NCBI GenBank assembly: GCA_947650285.1
Contig: CANTFL010000148.1
Coordinates: 124,001-188,000, forward strand
Origin: Hyaloperonospora brassicae
Lineage: Eukaryota > Oomycota > Peronosporomycetes > Peronosporales > Peronosporaceae
DNA length: 64,000 nt
Reading direction: 5' to 3'
Positions 47,160-59,203 of this stretch are shown here, in pieces. Within the stretch, counting starts at the first letter, position 1. Every line of letters starts with the position of its first letter. A program made the position numbers and the translations under genes. The notes under the pieces were generated by a model. That model was not told the origin of the DNA and made no database searches. It was given only the letters and a program-made list of their open reading frames with translations.

Positions 47160-48002
47160 TCAGCGTCTACGCTTGACATCTCCCGCAGTCTCCAGACTGA
47201 TGTCGAACGCTGGAAGGTTTTCCAACGACGTCGACTCGCTCGTCTTGTTAAAGTAGCGACTGATAATCACAGCTGGTTTGTCCGGCAGCGCCAGCGTCAG
47301 TTCCACGCGCATTCGGCCTCGTCCGTCCAGTGTGCGCAAGTCCGTCAGCACACCTCGAAAACCAGAAAGCTGCGTGACGGTCGTGATCCGCGTAGCGTCA
47401 CCTGTAACGGTAATGAGATTGTTCTTGACGTTGACTTCCTGTCCGAACTTCAGCTGCTTCGTCTCGGTGAAAATGCGCGTGCGTCGAGTAATGACAAACT
47501 CGCCAGGGCTCTGGTTGATCACCACCATCAGGTCCAGCTTGTCAGCCGCTTGCCGCGCAATGAGGGGCAGCCCCATGGCTTCCAGGTAGTCATTTGTCGA
47601 GTCAGACGCGTCGCGGTCGAGGGACCAGCGGCCAGACAGCTGGAGCGCGCCCGCACCTGCCGTATTTAATACCGCGGAAGCCGTACTGGTACCTGCTATC
47701 GCCACGTTGCCACCTGCTACCGGTATACCGGACTTGAACGCGGTACTGCGGACGTGGCTGAGGTTCATTTGACTCAAGTGGGCGGCAGAGACCGTCATGG
47801 GCGTCGCCGCCGACTGCGCAGCAGAGAGTACCGAGCCCGTGGCGGCGCCGAGTCGAGGCGGGATGGCCATGGAGTTGCCCACGATGCTCGTGGCGTTGGC
47901 TGCGTGCAGGTTGGACGCGTTCTTTCGCTGGTTCATGTTCATGGCGGCAGCAAGCGACGTCGTGGCGGGGCTCTGCTGATAGTAGTAATTGCGAGTAAAC
48001 AT
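47160..48002 (-). CDS. Lipocalin / fatty-acid-binding-like protein
   Basis: A single-exon frame of 280 residues. Residues 1-120 are Ala/Ser/Asn-rich and probably disordered. From about 122 a compact domain begins with LSGRWSLDRDASDSTNDYLE, resembling the GxW start of lipocalin and cytosolic fatty-acid-binding proteins. Alternating beta-type segments follow (LMVVINQSPGEFVITRRT, LITVTGDATRITTVTQL, RMRVELTLALP, PAVIISRYFNK). The end is basic (VKRRR). No signal peptide. The beta-barrel assignment is from the GRW motif and strand pattern, so ligand binding (lipid or other small hydrophobic molecule) is inference. It sits convergent with the ethanolamine kinase and upstream of nothing obviously co-regulated. 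Confidence 0.7.
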   Translation of the reverse strand: MFTRNYYYQQSPATTSLAAAMNMNQRKNASNLHAANATSIVGNSMAIPPRLGAATGSVLSAAQSAATPMTVSAAHLSQMNLSHVRSTAFKSGIPVAGGNVAIAGTSTASAVLNTAGAGALQLSGRWSLDRDASDSTNDYLEAMGLPLIARQAADKLDLMVVINQSPGEFVITRRTRIFTETKQLKFGQEVNVKNNLITVTGDATRITTVTQLSGFRGVLTDLRTLDGRGRMRVELTLALPDKPAVIISRYFNKTSESTSLENLPAFDISLETAGDVKRRR

Positions 48003-48961
48003 GAATAGTAGTACTATCTCGTGAAAAGCGATTGCAAAGCCAACACAAGCGCAAAGTGGCGTTGTTGCTTGGGACGAGCGACGCTAAAGTTGCTGGTGCT
48101 GCTGGCACTTTCGCCTGTTGATCGTCGACCTGCTGCTACCCCGATGGTCGTGAGAATCGCTTTAGACGGGTTTCTATCGACGGGGCAGCTTGGAAACACA
48201 CAGACACTGTTTGTTTCGTCGCATGACGTCGCTCAGAGCAGAAACAGCACTCTGTGCACCTCTGACGACTGGCGCGTCATCGGCACTGCGAGACCCTCAG
48301 CAAAGTTTGGGGTTAAAACGTCAATGCGCTGGCGCACCGAACCTCAGCGCACCGACAAACTGCGTGCCACTTTGCTGAGCTCGTACAGTGTGCATACGCT
48401 CGTTAAAAAGAATTGGATACTCATCGAAGTCGGACGTTAGCGTGCGATGCTGTCACTAACGGTCGGCTGCCGCGTCCATCAGTGGCAAATGTGCATTTGC
48501 TCAATTGGTCTCGTTTTTGGGTTTGGCGTTATGTACGGGGATGGACCATAGTGTGAGGTACGTAGGCGCCATATCTGCTGCTTATGATAGTGAAGATCCA
48601 AAGTGTGTTGTCGAGTGTAGAGATCATCATCACACTGCATCTTGCGCATAGGCAACGGGTCCAGTACACACAGAGCTGATCGAAGGAGCTTTATTTCTCA
48701 AACAGAGTGAGCTGTGAATCGCAAGATGTTCGAAGCTTTGGCTCGAAACCTGACGTGATATGACCTGGTCAACGTCATGTTGCACAGGTGACGACGCTGC
48801 TACACCATCAACGGATGTGGCCGATGGCTGCACGATCATACCCCATAATATGCTGACGTACAACGGGCTGGCAAGCGTTCGTGTTCAAGTGATGATGAAC
48901 GCCTGTCATGTGGCATCTTGAAGCTGACCACGTTTCTTCGTGGCAGTACGTGACGTGCCAC
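48003..48961. other. Intergenic region, promoter of lipocalin-like gene
   Basis: Lies between the lipocalin-like start and the CLC stop, both minus strand. The plus-strand frame 48021-48440 has no recognised domain. No repeat seen. Confidence 0.45.
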
Positions 48962-51625
48962 TCAGTCATGAGGTCTGGCACCATTTGGTCGAAAGAAGAT
49001 GTTTCTGAGCGTACGCAGCAATCCGGGTGCCTGGTACGGCTTCGTGGTGCCAAGAAACGTCATCATACGCTCGAGGCTAATGACGCCCATGAGCCTTCCC
49101 GAGCGCGAGACAAAGACGTTGTTGAGCTTCAGCATGCGAAAGAGCATATCCACGCGACGCATTGGCGTCATCTCCATAAACTGGACCGGTGAGGGGTCGA
49201 TCAGCACCGTCAATTCGGACGGACAGCACACCTCGTTCGTGACCCAATCCACGACCTTGCCGCCTCGGCAAAACGCGAAATGGATGGGGGACCGCAACAG
49301 CTGGACGGGAAGTTCATCTCGACCGTCTTCGTTGTCACACCGACTGCCACTGTAATCGTCGTGGGATATCGAGTTGATGGCTCCGTAGGATCTTCGAGCT
49401 GCTGTGCTCTTTCCCGACCTATAGCCGGTTGTCTTTGCGATGGTAGAGATGGCCGACTGAGGGGTGGACGGGAAAAGCGGCGAGGTTTCGCCTGTTGCTA
49501 CTCTCTCTTCATGGGGCGGTTGCCGCAAGTCTTCCGTTGTCATGGGAAACGGAATGGCACCTTGGCGTTGACAAAGTGACACAGCGTCTGCGAGCCGGGA
49601 ACGCGTGACTGTAGCCAGCAGGAAGCGATTCTCGGGCGAGTCAACAATCGGAAAGACAAGTTCCATGTCGGAGCGCTTCAGCAATACCATCGCGTCTTCG
49701 TAGGTTGAATCGGCGTTGAGCACTCCCATTTCTGCAACGTCCTTCATCACTTCCCAGGCCGAGATATCGTAAGCAGCTTTGGGCAGCTTTTTCAGTCGAG
49801 GCAAATTGCTCGTCGCAATAAGGACATCGTAAACGTTATCAGTGAATCGCTTGGCCGTGAAATAGGCTGCTAGCGTTGCCACAGACACGGGCAGATTGAG
49901 GCCATCGGTGTGTGAAATCTCCATGATCATAACTGCGGTTGACACAGCATGCGTCACACCTGAGGAGAAGGCCCCCGCTCCGATGATCGCAAACTCGAAA
50001 GGCTCATAGCTGGTGCTCAGGAAATCAAACGCACGTACGGTTTCGCCAACAAGTCGACCAAAGATTCCACCGATCACAAAAGTTGGGGTGAACAAACCAG
50101 CCGGCACGGGCAGTAGAATGCTCACAAGCGTGAGGACACACTTGAGCGGCAGGAATGTTACTAGCGACTTCGAAAGCAACAAACTTTCCTCGGTGGTGCT
50201 TTTTTGCGTACGGTCACTGGCAAAAATGTGCTTGTCTTTCGAGAACAGCGCGTCAAGAATGCGCCGGGGGGAACCGTGCCGCATGAACCACGCACTGTCT
50301 CCGTAAAACTCAAGCCAGCACGAAAGTAGCGTTACAGCCAGAACGAGTCCCACCCGTTTTCCAAGAGCATTCCACCAAGTCGCACGTGGCGAACTTGAGG
50401 ACGAGGGCTGGAAAAAGCGGTCGCGAGCACGCACCAGTATTGACAAGGTGTAGTTGAAAAGAGCCCCTGCAAGACCACAAACGATACCCATGAGCGCAAA
50501 CACGCAGAGGTCCGCACACACAAGGCCACCACTTCCTTTACCGGCGTTGGTGTCCGCAGCGATTTCGATGCTCCTGTTGCCAAAGAGCCCATATCCTGAA
50601 TTCGCTGCACCAAAGCCAACTAGCAGTGCACCCACAATGGCTGCAAAGAATGAACGGGGCAGCGTCCGGACCAGGTAAAAATGCGATGTCACCTCGACCC
50701 CAAAAAGTACACCTCCAAAAGGGGACCCGAACGTCGCAGACACGCCAGCAGCGCAAGCACATGCTAGCATCTCCAAACGCTTAGCGTCATCATCGCGAAT
50801 GCGTTGGAACGGGCCCCAGCTCATCAGGACACTGGCAAACCCACACGAAATCATGACCAAAGGGCCTTCTTTGCCGATCGACAGGCCTGCAGCCAACGCG
50901 GCCATCAGGCCAACGATCTTCGTCGCAACACAGCGGAAGGAGAGGTAGGTGCTCATGTTGATGCCTGAAATGGCCACTCGCATGAACGGTAGCCCTGACC
51001 CTGCAGCTTGGGGACACACACAGTGAGTCAGAAGCGCTGCGAAGCCTCCCGCAGCAAGTGCCGACGTCACAAACAGTCCAAACCCTTGTCCACCCACCCA
51101 TTGGTAGTACCGAGCAATCTCGACGCTCCACATGTCAACCACAAGCCCCACACTGCCGGCAAAGATGCCGATTGCAACAAGCAATAGCGGACTCTGCACG
51201 AGCACAAACAGACCGCGCAATCCTTGTGGGTAGTCGGCGACATAGACCGAGTGCAGCCCATCATCGAACGCCAGAGCCTTTGCATAGGTCGGCTGGTCCT
51301 TTTTACCCGTTGACAGCTGCTTGTACCGCGCCGAAGCTGTCAACGGGTCAGCGTCTTCGAGGGACACGGGAAGCTCCGGTCGCGTCTGCCGCGGCTCGTA
51401 CCGGTGCCATTGCGAGGGAGACTTGCGGTCCAACACGGGGTTCATGATTCGCTCCATGACGCTGTCGGCGCGCCGACCGAGCGAAAACACCTGTGGGGAC
51501 GACGAGCGGCGGCGGTAGTGGTCGCCATTGCTGGTGGTATGGCTCCGGTCCAAGTGGGGCCGTGGCAGCAAACTCGCTCGGAAGGAGACGGACGAGGAGC
51601 ACAGCTGCCGCGTGTTGCTCGTCAT
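48962..51625 (-). CDS. CLC-family chloride channel
   Basis: A single exon with no intron needed; I take the start at MTSNTRQLCSSS (51625), giving 887 residues, while an ATG 49 codons upstream is possible. The cytosolic N-terminus is followed by about 10-12 membrane helices. Signature loops are GSGLPFMR (209), GKEGPLV (251, with the gating glutamate), GGVLFGVEVTSHFY (about 305) and AGLFTPTFVIGG (about 509). Two CBS domains follow: AWEVMKDVAEMGVL onward, and a second ending SGRLMGVISLERMMTFL. Ser in GSG favours chloride over nitrate. In the proton-glutamate position the sequence reads EV rather than EE, as in plasma-membrane CLC channels, so a passive channel is more likely than a 2Cl/H exchanger. 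The CBS pair probably gives nucleotide regulation. Its promoter is shared with the divergent glycosyltransferase gene. Confidence 0.93.
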   Translation of the reverse strand: MTSNTRQLCSSSVSFRASLLPRPHLDRSHTTSNGDHYRRRSSSPQVFSLGRRADSVMERIMNPVLDRKSPSQWHRYEPRQTRPELPVSLEDADPLTASARYKQLSTGKKDQPTYAKALAFDDGLHSVYVADYPQGLRGLFVLVQSPLLLVAIGIFAGSVGLVVDMWSVEIARYYQWVGGQGFGLFVTSALAAGGFAALLTHCVCPQAAGSGLPFMRVAISGINMSTYLSFRCVATKIVGLMAALAAGLSIGKEGPLVMISCGFASVLMSWGPFQRIRDDDAKRLEMLACACAAGVSATFGSPFGGVLFGVEVTSHFYLVRTLPRSFFAAIVGALLVGFGAANSGYGLFGNRSIEIAADTNAGKGSGGLVCADLCVFALMGIVCGLAGALFNYTLSILVRARDRFFQPSSSSSPRATWWNALGKRVGLVLAVTLLSCWLEFYGDSAWFMRHGSPRRILDALFSKDKHIFASDRTQKSTTEESLLLSKSLVTFLPLKCVLTLVSILLPVPAGLFTPTFVIGGIFGRLVGETVRAFDFLSTSYEPFEFAIIGAGAFSSGVTHAVSTAVMIMEISHTDGLNLPVSVATLAAYFTAKRFTDNVYDVLIATSNLPRLKKLPKAAYDISAWEVMKDVAEMGVLNADSTYEDAMVLLKRSDMELVFPIVDSPENRFLLATVTRSRLADAVSLCQRQGAIPFPMTTEDLRQPPHEERVATGETSPLFPSTPQSAISTIAKTTGYRSGKSTAARRSYGAINSISHDDYSGSRCDNEDGRDELPVQLLRSPIHFAFCRGGKVVDWVTNEVCCPSELTVLIDPSPVQFMEMTPMRRVDMLFRMLKLNNVFVSRSGRLMGVISLERMMTFLGTTKPYQAPGLLRTLRNIFFRPNGARPHD

Positions 51626-52205
51626 GCAGCACACTCGGGGGGAGAAGAGGACGTCGAGCGAGTGCTCGCAAGACGCGATGCGGAGCTGAGTGGACCGCGT
51701 GGGCGGATGATCGAAGAGTGAGTGACTGCGACGTTTCGAGGCCAAAGGAGACTTTGGGTAATGGGTACACATTCAACGCACCTCTCCGCTATCGATTTGA
51801 GATCCAGACCGGCGGGCGGCTCGGGGCGACCAATGAAAGATGCGCAGCCGTTACACTTCAGCTGCGAGAATAGGGTTGCGAGCGCTTCGGATGGCTCGAG
51901 AGAGCGCGTGACGTAACCCGTCCCTTTTCTGCACCACCTCGGAGTCGCGTGACGCTGGCAGGGTCCCCGAGCGTTCTTGCGTCTGCAGGTGTAGCCACTT
52001 TTTCGCCAATCACAAACTGCTAACATCGCTCGACGCACACCCAGAAGTGGAAACCGCCCATGTCGTTTCTAAAGCAGCTACTAAAAGCGCCGAAACCGAT
52101 TTTACTGCACCTGCGGATGCAGAATATCATCTTACAAGGGTGCAAACACCACGTCGTGCGGCCGAGTGTACCCACGTTGTGCACCCGCGACAGACAGTCG
52201 AAGAG
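51626..52205. promoter_or_regulatory. Divergent promoter region, CLC / sterol glycosyltransferase
   Basis: About 580 bp separate the two starts. Another ATG at 52060 opens a different frame (MSFLKQLLKAPK) that could be a first exon of the glycosyltransferase, but no phase-compatible splice was found. No clear core promoter motif. Confidence 0.45.
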
Positions 52206-55200
52206 ATGGCAGCGACGCTCGAGATGCCGCAAGAAGAAGAAGAAGACGAAGCGATGAACGACGTGGACGTGCAAGAGGTCGTTCTGGCCGATGAGGCTCC
52301 GACAGCGGTCAGCGCAGCAGAGCACGAGCCGAAGCCAAAGGTGCGTCTCCCGCCCCCACAGTGCGATCAAGCGGACTGAAATTCTGTTCTAAACAAGTGT
52401 ACCCATGTTGTGATGTACCCCCAGCGATGGAGAGAAGCACTTGCGCGTGCAGTGCAAAAGATTGCGGACGAGCGGCGCGAGTCAGTGGGCGACCACCAGC
52501 GCCTGTCTGTCGCCGACGTCGTCGTGCAGGCGGCAGCTGCTTTTGATCGGCACGGACACATTTACATGGACTTTGACGACGACGACGACCGGTACGACAT
52601 TTCAGGGCTGCAGGAACAGGCCACTAAGTGCGTCGAGGAGTCGATGCTCTTGACGAGTCAAAGCAGTCGAGCCGACTACGACGTGCCGGTCATGACCATC
52701 TGCCTCATGGTTGTCGGCACGCACGGCGATGTGCAGCCATTTGTTGCCATTGCGAAGCGGCTGCTGCTCGATGGACACCGCGTGCGGCTGGCGACGCATG
52801 CAGCGTATCGTGACTTGGTCATGTCGCATGGCGTCGAGTTTTACCCGCTAGCAGGCGACCCGAAAGAGCTCTCGGCCTACATGGTCAAGACGGGTGGCCA
52901 CCTCATCCCGTTCGACCTGGAGACGCTGCAGAAAGACGTGCCGCGCAATATGCAGATGATTGAAGAGATCCTCTACTCCACTTGGCCAGCGGTGTCCGAA
53001 GCAGATCCGGACGGTGGAGGCCCCGGTATCCCGGGCGAACCGTTCCGAGCACAAGCCATTATCTCGAACCCGGTCACATATGGGCACATTCACGTCGCTG
53101 AACGACTAGGCGTCCCGCTGCACATTATGTTTCCGCAGCCGTGGGTGCCCACGACAGCGTTTCCGCATCCGCTGTCCAATTTGCCGTATACTGGAAAGCC
53201 TGCGAAAGTCAACTACATGTCATACAAGATGGTTGATCTACTCATGTGGCAGGCGACTGAAGGAATGATCAATGCGTTTCGTAGGGATAAGCTGGAGCTG
53301 CGCAAAATCCGCAAGGGGGATGGAGGTCGCGACCTTTTGTTAGATCTAGCGATTCCTCATGCGTTCATGTGGAGTCCGCATCTTGTGCCAAAACCAAACG
53401 ATTGGGGCAGAATCTACGACGTCATTGGAACAGTCAAGTTGGAAGCACCTAGTTCCACATACACGCCGTCACCGCAACTCGAGGCTTTTCTCGATCAGAA
53501 TGCGGGGCCAATTTTCGTGGGCTTTGGGTCAATGGTCATTCAAGATCCGGAGGGAGTTACGAAGATGATCATCGATGCTGCTGCTGAGGCGAATGTCCGA
53601 GTACTGATTCAATCAAGCTGGAGCGACATGGCAGGAAATCTGACGATTCCGGATAACATCTTCTTTCTTGGTAGCTGTCCGCACGACTGGCTTATGCCAC
53701 GCGTGTCAGCGGTAGTGCACCACGGTGGAGCAGGCACTACAGCAGCGGGCCTACTTGCAGGCAAACCTACTTTTATCGTCCCGTTTTTTGGAGACCAGCC
53801 TTTCTGGGGTCGCGCCGTCCTGGATGCTGGTGTTGGCGTGGAGCCTTGTCCAATTTTCCGACTGACAACAGAAAAACTTCGAAGTGCATTTGCGGCACTA
53901 GAAAGTCCGCAACTTCGTGCGCGCGCAAAAGCACTGCAGGAGCTCATGCGGCACGAGGATGGCGCGGGTGAAGCGGTGAGGTGCTTCTACCGGAACTTGC
54001 CTCTGCACCACATGCGATGTGACTTGGACTGTAAGCGAGCCGCAACAACGTGGAGCCAAAAAGACAAGATTCGACTGTGTGACGAGTGCAGATTCGTAGT
54101 GACTTCTCGCTCTGAAAATTTGTTGACGGACGTTGTAGAGTACACCTTCGTCGACTACTCGCCGCGCGGTCCCGAAAATGTTCTTGAAGGTGCTTCTGCT
54201 GGCGTGGGTGCGTTCGCCCACGTGTTCGGATCGGGCATAAAAGATGTGATTGTCAAGCCTGCACAAGGATATCGCGAAGAGGGTGCAAAAGGCGCTGCGA
54301 TTGGACTTGTGAAAGGGTTGGGTGGGCTGATCATCAGTCCGCTAGTAGGCACGCTAGTGTTTGCTGACCATTTTGCAACTGGGGCTTACAATAATGTTCG
54401 AGGAGATGACGACAGGAAGGGTTTGCTTATCGCAGATAACAAAAAGCTACTTCACGCGTTGGGTATGAAATCTCACAACAACGTTTACAATGGGTCCATG
54501 TGTGCTGATGAGAAAGTTGATACGAATAATCAGCTATCTGCGCAAATTGCGATTCAGCTTACAACGGAAGAAAAAAGCAAGATAGAGGGCCGATACCTGG
54601 CGCTTATGGAAGAGCGCAAACTGCACAGTCCGGAGTTGCTTGACATTGCTACAACAACGCCGTCAGTTTCATCGGAGGATTCTGCAGCAGTTGCGGATGG
54701 AACCACTTATAATGGTAGTGATTCATTCGGAATCTCCTTTGGCGATGGCGAAAAGATCGGCGAAGCACTCCATGAGGCTGAAGTTCGAGAGTTGGCAGCT
54801 GAGGCTCACAAAAAAGACAAAGTGCAAGAAGAGTATGTGGAGAGTCTGAAAAGCCAGCAGCTGCCGAAGATGAATATTTGTATGATGACAACAGGCAGCT
54901 GGGAAGAAAGCGTTCAACAGTATGTTGCCATCGGACTGCGGCTCAAAGCGGATGGTCATAGTGTGCGCATCGCGACAACTAGCGGCTACCGGGACCACGT
55001 AGCTAGTGCTGGTCTCAGCTTCTACCCTCTAGGAGGAAGCGCTGTCACAACTGGAAATTTCCTGCAGTACTTGTATCAGCGATCCCTGAGTGAGCCGCGC
55101 CACAAGTCTCGACTGCTTAACTTGGCCCACGCAAAGCTGAGCCACTGGCGGGAGTCGTTCCCTGAAATGGGCGATCTACGGGATCTCGTGTTCTCGCTTT

Positions 55201-56810
55201 GGCCGGCGTGTGTGAACGCGGACCCGTTAGAGCCTGGAAAGGCTTTCCGGGCTGATGCCATTATTGCGCACCCGTATCTGTTCGGGCAGACTATTGTGGC
55301 TGAGCGTCTTGGAGTGCCTCTGCATTGCATGAGCTACAATCCGCAGTCTCGCACCCAGGCGTTTCCTCACCTACTCAGCTCCAATATGAAGCTTTACAAA
55401 CCGTATAGATACTCACCTACGAATTCAGTATCATACGATGTTGTCGACAATCTATTGTGGAACAGTACGCGAGATGTGCTGGACGACTTCCGAGACTTCT
55501 TGGGACTTACGGGCAGAAGTGTTGCGAATAATTTGCTGGCTGAATGGCGCACCGCTCACACATACCTTTGGGATCCGGCGCTTTTGCCGAAACCACATGA
55601 TTGGGGAAGTGAGATCGGGATCGCAGGATACGTAGAGCTTCCAGATAGTAATCTGGACAACGCCGGCCTTGATGGCATCGAGCAAGAGCTGAGGTCATTT
55701 GTGGAGAAAGAACCTAGTATGCCGCTTCTCTACTTTGGCTTCCAGTGTGGCGACTGGGATCCTCGGCGCGTCCAAGATCTGGTTACCACTCTTCACAGAG
55801 CAGCCCAGAAAGCCTGTGTCCGACTGATATTCCAAGGATACGAAAGCAGCAATGACGACGCTGCATTTTTCGTGGGTGGCACGGACGCAGTGTTCGAGAT
55901 TGACCAGCAGTTTCCAGTAAAACGCATTCTTCCACATGTACACGCTACATTGCACTGGGGAGATCTTTCCATCACGTCGACGTGTTTATCTGCAGGAAAA
56001 CCTGCGTGCGTGGTGCCGCGTAACATAACTCAGAGAATGTGGGGTCAGGCGTTGGTTTTGGCAGGAGCGGGTATCGAGCCGCTGGAGCCAGATGCATTGA
56101 CGCCATCCAATCTAGTCCATGTCTTCCACGCACTTTTGGATTCCAAGCTTGCACACTGCGCCACGCGACTTGCCTCGAGGATTGTGCCAACGGATGCAAT
56201 TGAGGCTGCTGTGTCAGCCTTTTATGGCAATCTGCCACTGAAAGGCATGACGTGCGACCTAGACCCGACTCGCATGGCCCGTGTCTATGACTCGGTGCAT
56301 AAACTGAAGCTATCGTACGAAGCACGGCTAGTTGTGCACCAGATTACGAAGGACGAAGGTAGTGCGCGAGACTTGAAATACAAGCCGCTCAAGTACTCGC
56401 AACACTGCCCGCCACGATTCTCGCTACGAGAACTGGAGCTGCTCGATTCTGCATCACCCGGCAACCTGAAGAAGCAGCCTCAAACCAACATTCTACACCC
56501 ATGCGATCCTACGAATGCGGAAGTTGTAGCGAAAGTGGACCACGAGCGAGCATCGTTGAGCTCCTTCTTACTACCGAAAGAGTCGGCAGTGCTCAAGCAT
56601 TGTGGCGACTTTCCGCACAAGAAGCGCTTCCAATTAGCTCGTGCCCAGTCCATGGCGTTAAGCGTGGTGGAAATGCCAAAATTGTGGAAGTCGGAGGAAG
56701 AACAGGCGCAGAGGACTCTCGAGATCAACGAAAAGTATGACAAGTTCCTACTGACGCGCAATTTCGCGAGCAGTGCTTCATCATCGTCAACATCTTCGGC
56801 TGCGCTTTAA
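52206..56810 (+). CDS. Tandem-duplicated sterol (UDP-) glycosyltransferase, second half degenerate
   Basis: Two exons, 52206-52340 and 52398-56810 (donor GTGCGT), give about 1515 residues; the first exon begins MAATLEMPQEEEEDEA, and a further upstream exon is possible. Residues about 144-530 form a GT28/GT1-type glycosyltransferase: MTICLMVVGTHGDVQPF at the N-terminal acceptor half, then HPLSNLPYTGKPAKVNYMSY, and HHGGAGTTAAGLLAGKP at 486 for the UDP-sugar site. About 646-710 is a Gly-rich amphipathic segment (GAKGAAIGLVKGLGGLIISP) like those of ATG26-related and VPS13-related lipid proteins. From 870 a second, diverged copy starts (MNICMMTTGSWEESVQQYV) and reaches LHWGDLSITSTCLSAGKP at about 1230, where the HHGGAGTT donor motif is lost. 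The first half should transfer glucose from UDP-glucose to a sterol; the second is probably non-catalytic. Oomycetes of this group do not make sterols, so the acceptor would be an acquired host sterol. Confidence 0.9.
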
Positions 56811-59203
56811 CAGGCCGGCTATTCTGTTCAGCGTGATCAGAGGTGGTGGCGGATTATACAGTTGTCCGAATCGATTCGACGCCTATTGACACTTTGTTCA
56901 CTGACCTGGATGTCCGAAACTCGATAAAGTCAGCAAGAAGCCATGATTGGAAAGCTCAACAAGGGCCTGATGTGTTTCTTCCGAAGATACTGACGATCGC
57001 ACGACTTTTGGTCTTCTGACATTGGGATGGCTAGCAACAGTGATGGAGATGGGCACCACTTGCGACTACAAACCTATGCCAATATCTTCGGTCCGCAACC
57101 TAGTACTGGCAGCGTGGGCTTACATCCGGGTCCAAATGTGCCGCGACGTCCTCAAGTGCCTTGGCTGAACCTTCTCCACGGCAAATCGAAGAAAACCTCA
57201 TGAAGGAACCTCTGCATGACTTGCAGAGAACAAGGGCAAAACTACAAAGGCGCCTCGCCTGTACCGCCTGTAAGGCAAGTGACACATGCGCGCGCGTGTG
57301 GGACACGTACATGCTATTTTGTAGGAGACGGGCTGTTGGTTGTTATGTTCGCCTACGCATGATCAATGGTCTGACGTGAACCTTGCCGGTGTCGGGACGC
57401 AAGACACTGGCGTTTCCAAGCATGAGCAACTACACTTCTGGATTAGGGCGTGATGATCTGGACTGCTGAGAAGAAGGCTCGCAAAACGTCAAAAAGCGGC
57501 AAAAGGAAGGATCAGTGTACCGCGATGGGAATCTGCGGGTGCTGATGGCGAGAAATTTCGTTGCGGCGGCTAGCACCATCGAGAAAGCGAAAAGGCGCAG
57601 GCGATGTGGACTACGATACTGGCGCAAAGACACTGGCATTGGCTGCCTCGTAACAACGGTGATGCATGCAATGGTGGCCAGCCGAGATCATTCTCGACGC
57701 CCTCGCGCTGTAGACAAACGTATGAGCACGAAGAGGGTCTTTGGCTTTGTCTTTATCAGAAACGGCCAAATTGACTGGACCCGGAAAAGTACAGCTGGCC
57801 TCGAGACAGGAGTGGGCAATCTGCACTCATTACACAGAGATGTACGATGAGGATGTTTTACCCGTCAAGAAAGCAGCAACTGTTCTACATGCGGCATCCT
57901 TGCACGTATCATCTCGAAATGTCATGCTATTTTTTGTACGAGGGGTATCCGTATCAGCGCAAGGGAAATCGCTTACTTGCTGAGCTCGACGCTCTCCTGG
58001 CGGCACCCGTGAGATGGCGCTGATCATGGAGTCAAGGAAAGATGCGCAGTAACATCTTTCCAGCTAGTTTGGATTGTACGTGATGTAGCCCGAGCTGGCT
58101 AGCTATATGTTTCTCGGAAACTAGAACAACACTTGAGCATGATTGCAGAAGTGCCATCCCAGATCTTTAGTCTTGAAGCTATTCGGCAAGGTGCAGACGA
58201 GAAGAACGACTCATTGCACGGCTCCTCTGCACATAAGCATTGCCACCTGCATCTTCATTGCCAAGTCTGTACACGTACGTGAGAGCAGTACATTGAAAGC
58301 GGGGAAGTCAAAGACGTAACGACAACGTTCTTACAGAAGTAACGAAACGACTCGGCGAGAACCCCACACGTACAAAGAATATATGGTCGACAGAACATTC
58401 GTCGTGTCAAGCATGTACATGACATGTATAATGTAGACCATGGATTCATCGTGTCTATATGTACAGTATAGTGCAGTGCTCCCTTCGATAGGTCGCCCTA
58501 CGTTTGTGACTAACATCCTGTAATATCAAGTCTAGTGGACAACAAGCGTGTCGGTGCCCGCTACGTTGCAAATGATAGCCAGGATGACAACATCATTGCG
58601 CAGACAACTATTTCTAGTTGGGCTGGCTGCAGCGTCATACAATGCGTATCAGTTGTATCATCGATGTCCAAGCATCATTAGTAGAGAAATGTCTACAGAA
58701 CCACGATTCGGGAGTGATTATGGTACTATGGTCCTTGGGAATATGGGGCTGTGGATTGCGAAAACTCTATGCGCAGCCCAGTGACTTTCCTCAGATGCAT
58801 TGAGCAATATCCAAACATCACGTAAGACGTCGTATGTAAAGTCGATGTACACCTGATCGCAATGGAGCTGCATTTTTCCATTAACGCACTACTTCCTTGT
58901 CCATCTCTCCATGATAAACCTCTTTCAGAACCCAGTCTTCGGTCAGCCCCGTTGAGCGATCTCGTCCTCTCTCATATAACTAAGAAGCTTCAGCTTTGAC
59001 ATTGGCAATACGATTACGAACACGTATATTTCTAAAGGCTAAGCTCCAGCTCGCTGTGGCGAATCCGCTATCTCACGATTGCTGATGCGATCTGCGGCCT
59101 TCCATGTGGGCCAGGCTTAACGACACAGGAGAGGGGGACTTCAATATTCGTGGGGGAGCTTGTAATCTTGCGCTCACAATGTGTTCTCGTCGGTCAGGCT
59201 GGA
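56811..59203. other. No recognised gene
   Basis: Downstream of the glycosyltransferase. Plus-strand frames (57161-57379, 57515-57850) are basic and short, with no domain; in one reading the stretch 57000-57200 looks like a decayed coding sequence (LQTYANIFGPQPSTGSVG). No repeats shared with the rest of the window. Confidence 0.4.
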
